Positions 16,473 to 23,575 of a DNA stretch of 64,000 bases are shown one piece after another. This DNA comes from Evansella vedderi (GTDB lineage: Bacteria > Bacillota > Bacilli > Bacillales > Salisediminibacteriaceae), in NCBI RefSeq assembly GCF_030813435.1, contig NZ_JAUSUG010000004.1:62001-126000 (forward strand), written 5' to 3'. A program made the translations under genes and the position numbers. The notes under the pieces were generated by a model. That model worked only from the letters and a program-made list of their open reading frames with translations, ran no database searches and was not told the origin of the DNA. Position 1 is the first letter of the stretch, and each line of letters opens with the position of its first letter.

Positions 16473-17574
16473 AAATCAACTGCCAGTCTTTTACTACTGG
16501 TTGGTAGCCTTTGGACTTTAATAAACGCTTAATCTCTTCTACTGATCGATCATCAGAGATTTCAAATTGGCTTTGGGTTACATCTGGTTCCGAATATCCA
16601 CCTACAACAGTGGAAGAGGCTGCTGACATTTTCGTAACTCCTAACGGTATTAGTTGATCGCGGAATTCCGGCGTTTCCCTTGTGGAAATGGTAATTCCAG
16701 CCCTAGGTAAGAATAATCGTATGGCTAACATTGCTTGCACTAAGTTTTTATCCGTAACATTTACCTTCGGTTGGAAGCTTCCCGCATGAGGTCTCATCCT
16801 CGGGAAGGAAACTCCCACTTCCGTTTCTAAATACTTATTTTGCAAATAACTAGCATGAAGACCAGTAATGTAACTTTCCTTTCTCCACTCATCCATTCCT
16901 AACAACGCACCTACGTTAAGGGAGCGCATTCCAGCTTGTGCACCGCGCTCTGGAGTATCTAGACGATAACGGAAATCCTTCTTCGGTCCTGCAACATGAA
17001 TATCACGATAAATCTCTTCGTTATACACCTCTTGGTAAACTGTGAGACCATCCACTCCGTACCTAAATAGCTCTTCATACTCCTCCTTATTCAAAGGCTG
17101 AATTTCAATGGCAATGGAAGAGAAATATTTCTTCAAAACTTCTAAGCTTTTTTTTAAGTATTCAACAGAAGAATGCTGCTTCGATTCCCCTGATAATAGA
17201 ATAATATGTTTAATCCCCATTCCTGCAATAACCTTTGCCTCACGCTCCACTTCCTCTATGGTCAAACGGCGACGTGGAAAGTCATTATTAAAACTAAAGC
17301 TGCAGTATTTGCAAATGTTTACGCAGTAATCGGATAGATATAATGGCAAATATAACTGCATTGTTCTTCCGAAATGCTGCAATGTCAATTTATGTGCCTT
17401 TTGTGCCATTTCCTCCAAATAGCTTTCTGCTGCTGGAGATAACAGCATAAAATAATCTTGCTCTGTGAGACGGTCCTTTTGCAGCACTCGCTCCACGTCT
17501 CGACCTGTTACTGATGCAAACATAACATCAAAGGGTAAATCCTTCACTTCCGTAAATTTATGATAAAAACTCAT
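16471..17574 (-). CDS. thiH: 2-iminoacetate synthase ThiH (radical SAM)
   Basis: 367-aa radical SAM enzyme that cleaves tyrosine to p-cresol and dehydroglycine (2-iminoacetate), the C2-N unit of thiazole. The [4Fe-4S] cluster motif CX3CX2C is Cys84, Cys88 and Cys91 (CVNICKYC), followed by the TIM-barrel core. The family C-terminal region (STVVGGYS) is present. In B. subtilis this step is done by the oxygen-dependent glycine oxidase ThiO; here ThiH occupies its place. ATG 17574 is preferred over 17583, as AAGGAAGG sits 9 nt from it. Confidence 0.93.
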   Translation of the reverse strand: MSFYHKFTEVKDLPFDVMFASVTGRDVERVLQKDRLTEQDYFMLLSPAAESYLEEMAQKAHKLTLQHFGRTMQLYLPLYLSDYCVNICKYCSFSFNNDFPRRRLTIEEVEREAKVIAGMGIKHIILLSGESKQHSSVEYLKKSLEVLKKYFSSIAIEIQPLNKEEYEELFRYGVDGLTVYQEVYNEEIYRDIHVAGPKKDFRYRLDTPERGAQAGMRSLNVGALLGMDEWRKESYITGLHASYLQNKYLETEVGVSFPRMRPHAGSFQPKVNVTDKNLVQAMLAIRLFLPRAGITISTRETPEFRDQLIPLGVTKMSAASSTVVGGYSEPDVTQSQFEISDDRSVEEIKRLLKSKGYQPVVKDWQLI

Positions 17575-17748
17575 TTGAAACATCCTTCCTTTTCTGATAA
17601 GGATATACGTTGTAATATGGGATAGTTACCGAAATCTAGTTAGTTCTCGCCTTTCGGGAACTTTTCAGCCTTAATTGTTACCCAAACCTTGCACACGCTC
17701 CCTTTACAGGAACATTCCGCCCGAAATTTATATAATTCACTTTATTTT

Positions 17749-18516
17749 TTACCCTAAAAATCCTGTTAACGGTGAAGATGACTTCGCTGTTGTAGATACT
17801 GGGCCTAAACCTGATAAGTACCCTATTCGACCAGCTTTCACTGCATAGTCAAAGGCCCTTGCCATTTCCACTGGATTAGCCGCTGTAGCAATGGCTGTAT
17901 TTACTAGTACCGCATCCGCTCCCATTTCCATTGCTTCTGCAGCTTCCGATGGCTTTCCAATTCCCGCATCCACCACTATTGGAAGATCTATTTCATCAAT
18001 CATAATTTGAACCATTTCCTTCATACGGATCCCTTTGTTAGAGCCAATTGGTGCACCCAAAGGCATGATTGCCGCTGCCCCAGCATCCCGCATTCGTTTT
18101 GCTGCCATTAAATCTGGGCTCATATACGGTAACACCACAAACCCTTCATTGGCCAAAATTTCAGTGGCTTTTGTTGTTTCCTCATTATCAGGAAGCAAGT
18201 ATTTGTGATCGGAAATCACTTCAATTTTTATCCAATTCCCCATTCCTACTGCTTTTGCTAAACGGGCGATTCGCACCGCTTCCTCCGCGTTACGAGCTCC
18301 AGATGTGTTCGGCATCAGCGTCATGGTTTTTGGAATGTCATGTAAAATGTCTTCTTCCTTCGCATCCATATCTACACGGCGCAATGCAACCGTTACAACC
18401 TCCGAGTTAGATGCTCTCATGGCTTCTCCCATCTGTTTATGATCCGCAAACTTTCCTGTCCCCACGAATAAGCGGTTCGTCAGTTCCTTCCCACCAATTG
18501 TTAACACGTCCCTCAT
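17749..18516 (-). CDS. thiG: Thiazole synthase ThiG
   Basis: 255-aa TIM barrel that joins 1-deoxyxylulose 5-phosphate, dehydroglycine and ThiS-bound sulfur to form thiazole phosphate. The active-site lysine is in WIKIEVISD, and the phosphate loops [10 protein letters not shown] and [10 protein letters not shown] are present. The C-terminal SPLTGFLG is typical. The frame runs open upstream through the riboswitch to 18672. The real start is ATG 18516 with GGGGAGG 8 nt before it, giving the family N-terminus. First gene of the operon; its leader carries a TPP riboswitch and terminator. 17584-17748 holds no feature that I recognise. Confidence 0.95.
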   Translation of the reverse strand: MRDVLTIGGKELTNRLFVGTGKFADHKQMGEAMRASNSEVVTVALRRVDMDAKEEDILHDIPKTMTLMPNTSGARNAEEAVRIARLAKAVGMGNWIKIEVISDHKYLLPDNEETTKATEILANEGFVVLPYMSPDLMAAKRMRDAGAAAIMPLGAPIGSNKGIRMKEMVQIMIDEIDLPIVVDAGIGKPSEAAEAMEMGADAVLVNTAIATAANPVEMARAFDYAVKAGRIGYLSGLGPVSTTAKSSSPLTGFLG

Positions 18517-18574
18517 TTTATTTCCTCCCCATGTTATATGTAAATAAGCTATCAAGCCATGGATCTCACAAATC

Positions 18575-18604
18575 AAAAAAGCCCACCCAAAAGGATGAGC
18601 TTTT
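18575..18604 (-). terminator. Riboswitch-controlled terminator of thiG operon
   Basis: Stem AAAGCTCATCC with GGGTGGGCTTT (G-U pairs included), TTTT loop and T-run, placed between the TPP aptamer and the thiG ribosome site. Expected to form when TPP is bound. Confidence 0.75.
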
Positions 18605-18635
18605 ATAAACGACCTAATATTCCTACGTCTATAAT

Positions 18636-18724
18636 CGCTTCCCTCCGTTGGCATTAACCAATTCAGGTTCAAAGGGTCGGATTGCTCCTCTCAGCCATTT
18701 TGCTTGTGGCACCCCCAGCTTTCT
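18636..18724 (-). ncRNA. TPP riboswitch, thiG operon
   Basis: The thi-box core is present in order on the minus strand: GGGGGTGCC, GGCTGAGAGG, ACCCTTTGAACCTGA, GGTTAATGCCAACGGAGGGAA. These are the pyrimidine- and pyrophosphate-sensing helices. It is followed by a terminator at 18575-18604. Binding of thiamine diphosphate should switch the operon off. Confidence 0.95.
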
Positions 18725-18908
18725 ATTATTAGCTTATGCTATCATGATAACAAAGATATAATCTCTTGTGAACCTTAAAAGCTTGCCTAACTTGTTTCAT
18801 CAATAAAAATGAGTGGTAAATTTCAGTTAATATTATGCTTCATTTAGAAAACATTCGACCGATGAAAGTGGATATGATACGATTAATTTATATTTTAATT
18901 AATAAAAT

Positions 18909-18996
18909 CCACTAGGGGTGCTTTATTATTAGCTGAGACAAGGATTACCTTGATCCCTTTGTACCTGATCTGGATCATACCAGCGTAGGAAAGTGG
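18909..18996 (+). ncRNA. TPP riboswitch, thiDE unit
   Basis: Second thi-box, on the plus strand: AGGGGTGC, AGCTGAGA, ATCCCTTTGTACCTGATC, CATACCAGCGTAGGAAA. P1 closes with CCACT/AGTGG. A terminator follows at 19034. The two aptamers are divergent, about 185 bp apart, so both promoters lie between them. Confidence 0.95.
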
Positions 18997-19033
18997 AACG
19001 GCCGATTTTTCGTAAAGAAAAAGGAAGTGTACT

Positions 19034-19064
19034 CACCGTTCCTAAAATAGAACGGTGTTTTTTT
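19034..19064 (+). terminator. Riboswitch-controlled terminator of thiDE
   Basis: Perfect 8-bp stem CACCGTTC/GAACGGTG followed by a run of eight T. It lies 38 nt after the aptamer and 170 nt before thiD. Nothing else is recognised in 19065-19230. Confidence 0.85.
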
Positions 19065-19237
19065 ATATTACTGTTTTCTAAAAATTTGGCACTTTTGTGA
19101 AAAGTTAGCTTGGAGTAGAAGAGACACAGTTTTTCCCGTGGAGGCTGAAGCGTATCCAAGCTAAACTATGGTTCTCATTTAACTACACTCTTTTAGAAAA
19201 GAGCTACATTAAAAAACGAACGAAAGGTGAGATGATG

Positions 19238-20086
19238 ATGATTGCACGTGCGTTGACAATAGCAGGATCGGATAGTGGCGGTGGTGCTGGGATCCAAGCT
19301 GATTTAAAGACATTTCAAGAATTAGGCGTTTTCGGAATGACAGCTATCACCGCAATTACTGCACAAAATACATTAGGAGTTCAAGGGGTTTACCCTTTAG
19401 AGATAAAAGCCCTTGAACAACAAATCACTTCTGTAGCAGAGGATATTGGGATAGATGCCGTAAAAACAGGGATGCTATTCGATGAAGAGCGGATCCGTTT
19501 AGTTGCGGAAAAAATTCGCCACTACAATTGGGATCGAGTGGTTGTGGACCCGGTTATGATTGCTAAAGGGGGAGCCTCTTTATTAACAGATAATTCTGTG
19601 GATGCTCTTATAAATGACCTTCTCCCTCTTGCTACCGTGGCCACGCCTAATATCCCAGAAGCAGAAGCTATTACCGGACGATCCATTAAAACAATGGATG
19701 AACGGAAGAAAGCAGCAGAGGATTTTCTAAAAATGGGTGTACATAGTGTTGTTATTAAAGGTGGACATGACTCAGGCAGCGATTCCACTGTGGATCTCTA
19801 TTTCGACGGAAAAACTTACCATTATCTGGAATTTCCAAGGGTGGACACGAAAAACACTCACGGTACAGGTTGTTCCTTCGCCTCTGCCATTACTGCCGAA
19901 TTAGCGAAAGGTACACCATTAGCAGAAGCCATTCAACGGGCGAAGGAATTTATTCACCTCGCCATTAAGTATTCTTTAAATATCGGAGGCGGACATGGTC
20001 CCACACATCACGGTGCACTTAGACAATACAAGGAAGACAATTTGGAGGTAGGAAAAACGTGGCAAGAATCAGTAGCAGCAAAATGA
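19238..20086 (+). CDS. thiD: Bifunctional hydroxymethylpyrimidine kinase/phosphomethylpyrimidine kinase ThiD
   Basis: 282-aa ribokinase-fold enzyme phosphorylating HMP and HMP-phosphate. Key motifs are the substrate loop TIAGSDSGGGAGIQADLKT near the N-terminus, DPVMIAKGG, and the anion-hole/catalytic base motif NTHGTGCSFASAI (about 205-217). Three in-frame ATGs start at 19232. The last (19238) has AAAGGTGA at the best spacing (7 nt). The gene follows the second TPP riboswitch and overlaps thiE by 28 bp. Confidence 0.93.
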   Translation: MIARALTIAGSDSGGGAGIQADLKTFQELGVFGMTAITAITAQNTLGVQGVYPLEIKALEQQITSVAEDIGIDAVKTGMLFDEERIRLVAEKIRHYNWDRVVVDPVMIAKGGASLLTDNSVDALINDLLPLATVATPNIPEAEAITGRSIKTMDERKKAAEDFLKMGVHSVVIKGGHDSGSDSTVDLYFDGKTYHYLEFPRVDTKNTHGTGCSFASAITAELAKGTPLAEAIQRAKEFIHLAIKYSLNIGGGHGPTHHGALRQYKEDNLEVGKTWQESVAAK

Positions 20087-20706
20087 GAGAACACCTAAAA
20101 GTATATTTTATTGCCGGAAGCACGAATGTTTCCGATCCCCTTCCAGAGGTTCTACAAAAGGCAATAGACGGCGGTATTACCATTTTTCAATACCGTGAAA
20201 AGGGAGATGGAGCCCTTACTGGTGAAGCTTACGTGACACTTGGGAAAGAGCTAAAGGAATTGTGTAATAAAGGGGGCATACCCTTTATCGTTAATGATGA
20301 TGTGGAGCTAGCATTAGCTTTAGGTGCAGATGGGGTCCATATTGGACAAGAAGACGACAATGTCCTGGATGTACGTCAAAAAATCGGAGACCGTATCCTA
20401 GGAGTTTCTGCCCATACATTGGAGGAGGCTAGAAAAGCCCTTCAAGACGGTGCTGATTATTTAGGTGTGGGGCCAGTTTTTCCCACTTCTTCTAAGAACG
20501 ATACTAGGGAAGTATGCGGCCCCCAGTTTGTGGCAACTTTAAGGGGACAGGGAATTGATGCACCAATCGTAGCCATTGGTGGCATTTCTATTACCAATGC
20601 TCGCGAAGTTGTGGAAGGAAAGGCTGACGGTCTATCCGTCATTTCAGCCATATCACAAGCGGGAGATCCACGGGAAGCTGCAAAGCAACTAAAGGAAGTT
20701 TGGTAA
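20059..20706 (+). CDS. thiE: Thiamine-phosphate synthase ThiE
   Basis: 215-aa TIM barrel coupling HMP-diphosphate with thiazole phosphate to give thiamine phosphate. The motifs YREKG, VNDDVELALALGADGVHIGQED, GVGPVFPTSSK and AIGGI are diagnostic. The GTG start lies within thiD and is set by TTGGAGG at 10 nt. The resulting N-terminus (ARISSSKMREHLKVYFI) aligns with other Bacillus ThiE proteins. A later ATG at 20083 forms an ATGA overlap with the thiD stop but lacks a ribosome site. A terminator follows. Confidence 0.95.
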   Translation: MARISSSKMREHLKVYFIAGSTNVSDPLPEVLQKAIDGGITIFQYREKGDGALTGEAYVTLGKELKELCNKGGIPFIVNDDVELALALGADGVHIGQEDDNVLDVRQKIGDRILGVSAHTLEEARKALQDGADYLGVGPVFPTSSKNDTREVCGPQFVATLRGQGIDAPIVAIGGISITNAREVVEGKADGLSVISAISQAGDPREAAKQLKEVW

Positions 20707-20727
20707 AAAAATGAAACTTTACTCATA

Positions 20728-20762
20728 ACAACTTGGAAGGACAACTACCAAGTTGTTTTTTT
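20728..20762 (+). terminator. Terminator of thiDE
   Basis: 9-bp stem ACAACTTGG/CCAAGTTGT, 11-nt loop, then seven T. The following 300 bp (20763-21060) contain no recognised gene or element. Confidence 0.85.
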
Positions 20763-21060
20763 ATGTAGATATAATTCCTCGTAAGGAGAAGTAGAGGATT
20801 TGGAAAAAAATAAATCGGGGAGAAAATCTTGAATTTTCCGTTTCCTAAAATAGTCTACAGTCGTGTTTCGGGCGATAGAAAGGATCTCTGCACCATCATC
20901 CCCCCCCTAATTCCCGGTGGTTTTTTATTTGTACTTTTCATTTCACTATATAGTCGAATGACCGAAAATGTGGAAAAAGTTTTTTAATACAAGCTGTTTA
21001 AACAGAGCTTAAAATAAAAAAGCACCTGTAATACAGATGCTTGAGCTTAAAGCTTTTTTA

Positions 21061-21318
21061 TTAAATCTGCCTTGGTGGCCCTTCCCCACGGTTCATCATC
21101 TCTGCTGTTCGATAGGCATCAATCATGCCAAAGATCCAAAATATAGGATAAGTTATAAATCCAATAACAACAAACATTAGCATTGCATTAAAGAATTGGA
21201 TGATCATAAAAAGAACGCCTTTTCCTATTTGACCATTATAAATTTGCCCCAATCCAGTCCAAAGAGCACTTAAAACCGCTGCCAAGCCTGGATTTTTTGG
21301 AGGTGCATGATAAGACAT
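21061..21318 (-). CDS. TM2 domain-containing membrane protein
   Basis: 85-aa protein of the TM2 family: a proline-containing N-terminus, then PGLAAVLSALWTGLGQIYNGQIGKG (read here in two parts: PGLAAVLSALWTGLGQ and IYNGQIGKG) and two membrane segments (about 13-32, 38-60) ending in the family motif WIFGMIDAYRTAE. Function is unknown in bacteria. The GTG at 21327 overlaps the ribosome site. ATG 21318 has GGGGAG 9 nt upstream. Monocistronic. Confidence 0.8.
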   Translation of the reverse strand: MSYHAPPKNPGLAAVLSALWTGLGQIYNGQIGKGVLFMIIQFFNAMLMFVVIGFITYPIFWIFGMIDAYRTAEMMNRGEGPPRQI

Positions 21319-21534
21319 ATTTCCCACTCCCCTAACTTTTTTGAAAGCAAAGTATGTACATACAGAAGCTTCCCATTATTAGACTATATTTTTGAAGTGT
21401 GGATTATATGTGTTTTGATTTTAAGGGGCACTTTGTCTAAAAAAGAGCTCTTGCAATAAAGCAATTTTAGTTCCAGGATATAAACTGTAGTTTTATGAGA
21501 CAGGTAAGTTACCTGTTCCATAAACGCCTAATAA

Positions 21535-21571
21535 AAACAGGTAAGGTCCTTTTCTTAAACCTTACCCGTTT
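21535..21571 (-). terminator. Terminator of cshA
   Basis: Arms 21535-21546 and 21560-21571 (GGTAAGG/CCTTACC core); the minus-strand tail is TTTTTATT. A second short palindrome, ACAGGTAAGTTACCTGT, lies at 21501-21517 and shares the ACAGGTAA word. 21319-21500 is otherwise empty. Confidence 0.65.
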
Positions 21572-21631
21572 CATAACTTCCTTTATGTGAGCGAAGTGTT
21601 TACTGCTTTTTTATAACTGTGTCTAATCCAA

Positions 21632-23173
21632 TTACTTTTTCTTCCTGCCGCCCCGTCTATCGTCGCGACCACGTCTGTCATCGCGGCCTCTTTTGCCTCT
21701 GCCGCCATCTCCACCGGCGCCAGCTCGACTAAATTCTTTTTTCCCGGAACGTTTTTTTGCATTGATTCGAAGGCCACCACCGCCGCCTCCACGGTCTTTA
21801 CGGCGCTTTCCACCACCTCCACCGCGACCATCCCTTGATGGTTTATGCTTCGAGCGAACTGGTGCTTCTCCTGTAATTTTAACAGGCTTCTTGCTAGGTT
21901 CCTTCGTTACCATTTTTAATGCAGCTGACACTAAGGTTTCAGCATCAAATTGCTCTAACAGTCCCCTTGCAGCATTCGTTAACTGTGCTGCAGATGGATC
22001 CATGGCTGCATCCCTTAACATTTCCACCGCTTGTTCATGGCGGCCACTTAATGCATCGGCATAAGTTGGTGGTTGGATCTGGGTCATTCGCTTCTTTGTA
22101 CTTTCCTCGATGTAAGCAAGATGGTCCTTTTCCCTAGGTGTCACGAAGCTGTAGGAGATACCCTTTCTCCCCGCACGACCGGTACGACCGATTCGGTGAA
22201 CATAGCTTTCTGAATCCTGTGGCAGGTCAAAGTTAATAACGTGAGATACATCATTTACATCCAGACCACGGGCTGCTACATCTGTTGCTACCATTACATC
22301 GATGGAGCCTCGTTTAAACTTCTTAATTACTAGGTCACGGCGTTCTTGTTTCATATCCCCATGAAGACCTTCAACGGCAAATCCTCGAATACTTAAGGAA
22401 TCTGTTAGCTCATCCACACGGCGCTTCGTTCTTCCGAAAATAATCGCTAGCTCCGGAGTTTCCTTATCTAATAAATTACAAAGAACGTCAAACTTATCCT
22501 TTTCCGGTAAAACAATATAGCGTTGATCAATATTCTCCACCGTTAATTGCTTTGCCTTTACAGCAATTGAAACAGGATTATTCATAAACCTGTCAGCAAT
22601 CCCCTTTAATTTTGGAGGCATTGTAGCAGAAAACAGCAATGTTTGTCTTTCATTAGGAACTTCTTGAAGAATCGTTTCAATATCTTCAATGAAGCCCATA
22701 CTTAACATTTCATCCGCTTCGTCCAGAACAACGATTTTCAAGTATTCAGGTCGAATGGTTTTCCGACGCATATGGTCCATGTAACGACCAGGTGTGGCCA
22801 CGATAATTTGTGGACGTTTCTTCAAGGCTGTAATTTGCCTTGTTATTTCTTGACCGCCATAAATAGGTAAAGCACGAATTCCTTTAAATCGGCCTAACTT
22901 ATTTAATTCTTCCGCAACTTGAATAGCGAGCTCTCGAGTCGGTGTTAACACTAATGCTTGGGGATGCTTCTCTTCCACATCTACTTGCTCCACACACGGG
23001 ATACCAAAGGCAACTGTTTTCCCAGTTCCCGTCTGTGCTTGTCCAATAATGTCCTGACCTTCTTTACCTAAAGGAATAACCTTTTCTTGAATGGGAGTTG
23101 CTTCTTCAAACCCCATTTTGTCAATTGCTTGCATAATGGAATGCTCAATGTTTAATTCATGAAATTGTGCCAA
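21632..23173 (-). CDS. cshA: DEAD-box RNA helicase CshA
   Basis: 513 aa. All DEAD-box motifs are present in order: Q motif (EATPIQEKVIP), AQTGTGKT, PTRELAIQ, TPGR, LDEADEML, SATMP, ARGLDV and HRIGRTGRAG, followed by the CshA-type dimerisation region. The C-terminus (about 430-513) is rich in Gly, Arg and Lys (RGGGGG and RRGRDDRRG blocks), an RNA-binding tail. CshA unwinds RNA in the degradosome and in ribosome assembly in the cold. TTG start with GGAGAT 6 nt upstream. The long leader contains terminator-like hairpins. Confidence 0.93.
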   Translation of the reverse strand: MAQFHELNIEHSIMQAIDKMGFEEATPIQEKVIPLGKEGQDIIGQAQTGTGKTVAFGIPCVEQVDVEEKHPQALVLTPTRELAIQVAEELNKLGRFKGIRALPIYGGQEITRQITALKKRPQIIVATPGRYMDHMRRKTIRPEYLKIVVLDEADEMLSMGFIEDIETILQEVPNERQTLLFSATMPPKLKGIADRFMNNPVSIAVKAKQLTVENIDQRYIVLPEKDKFDVLCNLLDKETPELAIIFGRTKRRVDELTDSLSIRGFAVEGLHGDMKQERRDLVIKKFKRGSIDVMVATDVAARGLDVNDVSHVINFDLPQDSESYVHRIGRTGRAGRKGISYSFVTPREKDHLAYIEESTKKRMTQIQPPTYADALSGRHEQAVEMLRDAAMDPSAAQLTNAARGLLEQFDAETLVSAALKMVTKEPSKKPVKITGEAPVRSKHKPSRDGRGGGGGKRRKDRGGGGGGLRINAKKRSGKKEFSRAGAGGDGGRGKRGRDDRRGRDDRRGGRKKK

Positions 23174-23336
23174 ATCTCTATCTCCTTTACTTTATTACTT
23201 TTTAAACGACCCGAACATCTCCAAAAAACTCGGAATGTCCCCCAAACTTTATGGTGAAATCCATGTTTTCTTCACTAGAATAAAATTAATTTCAATATCT
23301 TGATGTATCCTTCATATATTATTTATCCACGTAAAA

Positions 23337-23367
23337 AAGCTTATTCTTCTATCTAGAGAATAAGCTT
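23337..23367 (-). promoter_or_regulatory. Terminator-like hairpin in the cshA leader
   Basis: 11-bp perfect stem AAGCTTATTCT/AGAATAAGCTT followed on the minus strand by TTTTTT, lying 164 bp upstream of the cshA start and downstream of the separate terminator of the SNF2 gene (23505-23535). It may attenuate cshA transcription if a promoter lies between 23370 and 23500, or be a second terminator. A 7-bp inverted repeat (CTAAGTT/AACTTAG) lies near 23441. Confidence 0.4.
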
Positions 23368-23504
23368 CGTATCGATGTCCTTATTCGCATAAAAAAGTAC
23401 TTTTCTTAAGGAAACCTTATTTTTCTAATAAAGTCACCTAAGTTCATTAACTTAGTAACTCTATCACACTTTATAAAGAAAAGCCACTTTTAGAGAAAAA
23501 TAAT

Positions 23505-23535
23505 GGAAAGGGGAGCAGACACTTCCCCTTTTTCC
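23505..23535 (-). terminator. Terminator of the SNF2 helicase gene
   Basis: GGAAAGGGGA pairs with TCCCC..TTTCC; the minus-strand tail is ATTATTTTT. It is 40 bp after the stop codon. Confidence 0.65.
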
Positions 23536-23550
23536 AGTACATTTTCCAAT

Positions 23551-23568
23551 TTTAAACGATCGTTTAAA
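23551..23568. promoter_or_regulatory. Palindrome TTTAAACGATCGTTTAAA, copy 2
   Basis: Perfect 18-bp palindrome 8 bp after the stop codon of the SNF2 gene, between that stop and its terminator. This is not a promoter position for any gene. Confidence 0.5.
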
Positions 23569-23575
23569 TTCTATT

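Noticed and set aside
18517-18672. Upstream extension of the thiG reading frame by 52 codons.
   Set aside because: It crosses the TPP riboswitch and its terminator; the ribosome site and family alignment place the start at 18516.
18929-19159. 76-codon minus-strand frame over the second TPP riboswitch.
   Set aside because: It is antisense to a recognised RNA element and lacks a ribosome site.
21693-22064. 123-codon proline-rich plus-strand frame within cshA.
   Set aside because: It is the complement of the Gly/Arg-rich cshA tail; no start signals.
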